The notes below the pieces were generated by a model that was not told the DNA's origin, did not search any database, and saw nothing but the letters and a program-made list of their open reading frames with translations. From NCBI RefSeq assembly GCF_000445475.1, contig NZ_AUPZ01000007.1, positions 186,001 to 250,000 of the forward strand: 64,000 nucleotides of DNA, written 5' to 3'. How positions within the stretch are numbered: position 1 is the first letter of the stretch; the number at the start of each line of letters is the position of its first letter. Source of the stretch: Sulfurimonas hongkongensis. Lineage in GTDB: Bacteria > Campylobacterota > Campylobacteria > Campylobacterales > Sulfurimonadaceae. The position numbers and the translations under genes were made by a program. Shown here one piece after another: positions 62,141-64,000 of the stretch.

Positions 62141-63190
62141 TTAAGCAAACCTCTCTAGCGTTTCATAAGCTGTATTTCTTATAGCTGGAATCTCACCTAT
62201 ATCTCTTATAAGATCTACCATCTGCCCTTTTGCCATCGAGTAAGCCGCTCCTGCACTGCTTACAACGTTTTCTTCCATCATAGTTGAGCCTAAGTCATTT
62301 GCTCCATATCGAAGTGCCATTTGACCGATATATGCACCTTGAGTTACCCAAGAACTCTGGATGTTTGGTACATTATCTAAGTATAGTCTTGCAACTGCTA
62401 AGAGTCTTAAATATCTGTTTGAAGATGGTTTGTCCATATCTGGAATGAGTCGCAGTAGTTCAGTGTTTTGTCCTTGAAAACTCCACATGATAAAAGCACG
62501 GAATCCACCCGTCTCATCTTGAAGTCGTCTTATCATATCAAAATGCTCAATGATATCCTCATCACTCTCAACAGTTCCATACATCATAGTAGCTGTACTC
62601 ATGATACCAAGTTTGTGAGCTTTTCTATGGATATCTATCCAAACCTCTGAGTCTATCTTCTTTGGTGCGATGATATCACGAACCTTGTCACTGAGTATCT
62701 CAGCTCCAGCTCCAGGAATAGATGCCAAACCCTTGTCTTTTAGTCTTTGTAACACTTCTTCAACGCTTATGCGAGAGACCTTTGCTATAAAATCTATCTC
62801 GATGGATGAAAAACCATGAATAGTGATTTGTGGATATTTAGTATGGATGTGTTCAACTAAATCTTCATACCACTCTATCTTTAGTTTTGGATGTACACCG
62901 CCTTGAAAGAGGATTTGAGTCCCACCAATCTCTTGTAGTTCATCTATCTTTTCATCTATCTCATCAAATGTTAAAACATAAGCATCTCCGTCTTTTTCAT
63001 GTCTATAAAAAGCACAAAATTTGCAATCAACCCAACAAATATTTGTATAGTTTATATTTCTATCGACTACAAAAGTTGTCACACCTTTTGGATGCAACTC
63101 TTTTTTTCTTTTTGATGCCATGATACCGAGCTCTTTTAAGTCAGCGTTTTTGATTAAGTCTAGTGCTTCTTCTTTGCTTAGTCTTTTCAT
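62141..63190 (-). CDS. mqnC: Cyclic dehypoxanthinyl futalosine synthase
   Basis: The 349-residue radical-SAM enzyme cyclises dehypoxanthine futalosine in the futalosine route to menaquinone. The cluster cysteines are C52, C56 and C59 (NICWVDCKFCAFYR), and the pattern ILFQGGVHPKL and SIPGAGAEIL support MqnC over MqnE. Menaquinone by this pathway is standard in Campylobacterota. It is followed closely downstream by the M16 homologue and preceded by nusB, four bases apart. Confidence 0.94.
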   Translation of the reverse strand: MKRLSKEEALDLIKNADLKELGIMASKRKKELHPKGVTTFVVDRNINYTNICWVDCKFCAFYRHEKDGDAYVLTFDEIDEKIDELQEIGGTQILFQGGVHPKLKIEWYEDLVEHIHTKYPQITIHGFSSIEIDFIAKVSRISVEEVLQRLKDKGLASIPGAGAEILSDKVRDIIAPKKIDSEVWIDIHRKAHKLGIMSTATMMYGTVESDEDIIEHFDMIRRLQDETGGFRAFIMWSFQGQNTELLRLIPDMDKPSSNRYLRLLAVARLYLDNVPNIQSSWVTQGAYIGQMALRYGANDLGSTMMEENVVSSAGAAYSMAKGQMVDLIRDIGEIPAIRNTAYETLERFA

Positions 63191-63193
63191 AGT

Positions 63194-63601
63194 CTATGCA
63201 ACTTCTTTATCTTTTGAGATGGCATCTAAGACACCATTTATAAACTTAGGAGATTGCTCAGTTCCAAATGCTTTTGTAATCTCAACAGCTTCGTTGATGA
63301 CTACAGCAGAATCAAGCTCACCAAATAAAATCTCATAAGTTGCAAGTCTAAGAGTAGCCCTCTCAATGGATCCTAATCTCTCAAAATCCCAATCTTTTAA
63401 GTGCTTGATAATGGCCGCATCACAAGCCCCAAGATTTTGCATAACTCCATCAAAAAGACCTAATGCAAAGTCCCTTTGTTTGTTACGAATCTTTTTTTCT
63501 TCAAGTATCTCATCTGAGTGCTCAGCAATGCTTCCATTTCCTAGATCGTAAGCATAGAGTAGACTTACAACTGCCATTCTAGCGTGATGACGAGTAGCCA
63601 T
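63194..63601 (-). CDS. nusB: Transcription antitermination factor NusB
   Basis: The 135-residue helical protein has the NusB pattern: ATRHHARMAVVSLLYAYDLGN at the start, DWDFERLGSIERATLRLATYEIL and VVINEAVEITKAFGTEQSPKFINGVLDAI. NusB binds boxA RNA with NusE in rRNA antitermination. Its start overlaps the ribH stop region by one base; the ribH-nusB pairing is common in bacteria. Confidence 0.95.
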   Translation of the reverse strand: MATRHHARMAVVSLLYAYDLGNGSIAEHSDEILEEKKIRNKQRDFALGLFDGVMQNLGACDAAIIKHLKDWDFERLGSIERATLRLATYEILFGELDSAVVINEAVEITKAFGTEQSPKFINGVLDAISKDKEVA

Positions 63602-64000
63602 TATAGTGACTCGTAAAGGTCAATCATCTCGATAACCGTAGTCATAGCCTCAAAGCCTTTGTTTCCTGCTTTTGTTCCAGCGCGTTCAATCGCTTGCTCT
63701 ATTGTGTCAGTAGTTAAAAGTCCAAAAGATACTGGTTTTTGGTACTTTAAACTCATAGTTGCGATGCCTTTTGTAGCCTCAGCTGAGACATAATCAAAGT
63801 GCGGAGTTGCTCCACGGATAACTGCACCCAAAGCACAAACTGCATCGTATTTGCCCGATGCTAAAAGTTGATCAACTATCATAGGAAGCTCAAATGCACC
63901 TGGGACTAATACATGAGTAAGGTCGCTATCATCTCCGCCATGACGAGCAAATGCATCTTTTGCACCCTCAACTAGCCTATCAACTATAAAGTGGTTCCAT
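63601..64000 (-). CDS. ribH: 6,7-dimethyl-8-ribityllumazine synthase (N-terminus cut by window edge)
   Basis: The frame stays open to the right edge, adding [17 protein letters not shown] and [10 protein letters not shown] before the internal ATG at 63882, so the gene is partial here. The remainder holds [17 protein letters not shown], the active-site region, and [21 protein letters not shown] with NKGFEA. The enzyme makes the direct precursor of riboflavin. It heads the ribH-nusB-mqnC minus-strand group. Confidence 0.95.
   Translation of the reverse strand, partial: WNHFIVDRLVEGAKDAFARHGGDDSDLTHVLVPGAFELPMIVDQLLASGKYDAVCALGAVIRGATPHFDYVSAEATKGIATMSLKYQKPVSFGLLTTDTIEQAIERAGTKAGNKGFEAMTTVIEMIDLYESL

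Overview
The window looks like a chromosome segment of a Campylobacterota (epsilonproteobacterial) bacterium, most like Sulfurimonas or a close sulfur-oxidising relative. This is inferred from low GC, the futalosine-pathway enzyme MqnC, an atpE gene standing apart from other ATP synthase genes, NhaD, FliW, a NIT-domain hybrid kinase, pilin-like proteins with an A|FTLIE cleavage motif, and a 6S RNA upstream of purD. No 16S rRNA is present, so genus is inference. Most of the window is densely packed housekeeping DNA.

Layout. 1-3333 (minus): comEC (cut by the edge), dnaB, ispG. 3435-5399 (minus): an OprC/NosA-type copper TonB-dependent receptor. 5493-13219: a small membrane protein, agmatine deiminase, alanine racemase, an NlpC/P60 lipoprotein, rsmG, ribA, hemB, argF and a pentaheme cytochrome. 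13374-17814: a two-partner secretion pair (GLUG-repeat exoprotein and its TpsB transporter). 17829-27165: a complete filamentous-phage (inovirus) prophage in a tRNA-Leu(GAG) gene. 27287-40884 (minus): atpE, pnp, a phosphoribosyltransferase, lptD, an RDD protein, purD, 6S RNA, yceI, hemD, guaA, nhaD, nadB and a small lipoprotein. 41021-48431 (plus): uvrC and a four-gene phosphorelay cluster. 48456-51798 (minus): lon and bamD. 51932-58773 (plus): fliW behind a sigma-54-type promoter, an MshQ-like surface protein with three pilin-like proteins, and hpf. 58899-64000 (minus): recG, an inactive M16 homologue, mqnC, nusB and ribH (cut by the edge).

The most notable system is the prophage. It is bounded by a 25-bp direct repeat that includes the 3' end of tRNA-Leu. 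Leftward it carries a small HTH protein and a membrane-anchored Mrr-like nuclease. Rightward it carries an ssDNA-binding candidate, two tandem Pf3-like coat micro-genes, small membrane virion-protein candidates, a pIII-like adsorption protein with an in-frame 18-bp repeat, a pVI-like protein, Zot/pI, its own secretin (pIV-like), an HUH replication initiator and a tyrosine integrase. The control region between the two transcription units holds three near-identical 13-bp palindromes, and two intergenic regions form tandem hairpins placed where filamentous phages keep origins and packaging signals. The gene order follows the Ff plan (V-VIII-IX-III-VI-I-IV-IG-II), with integrase and lysogeny genes added.

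Other points of interest are a recognisable 6S RNA, a GG-N10-GC promoter for fliW, a possibly leaderless alr mRNA, a second Hpt domain that has lost its histidine, an H/C-rich insertion in the kinase sensor, a BamD with a SHOCT tail, and a pilus-tip-like gene cluster.
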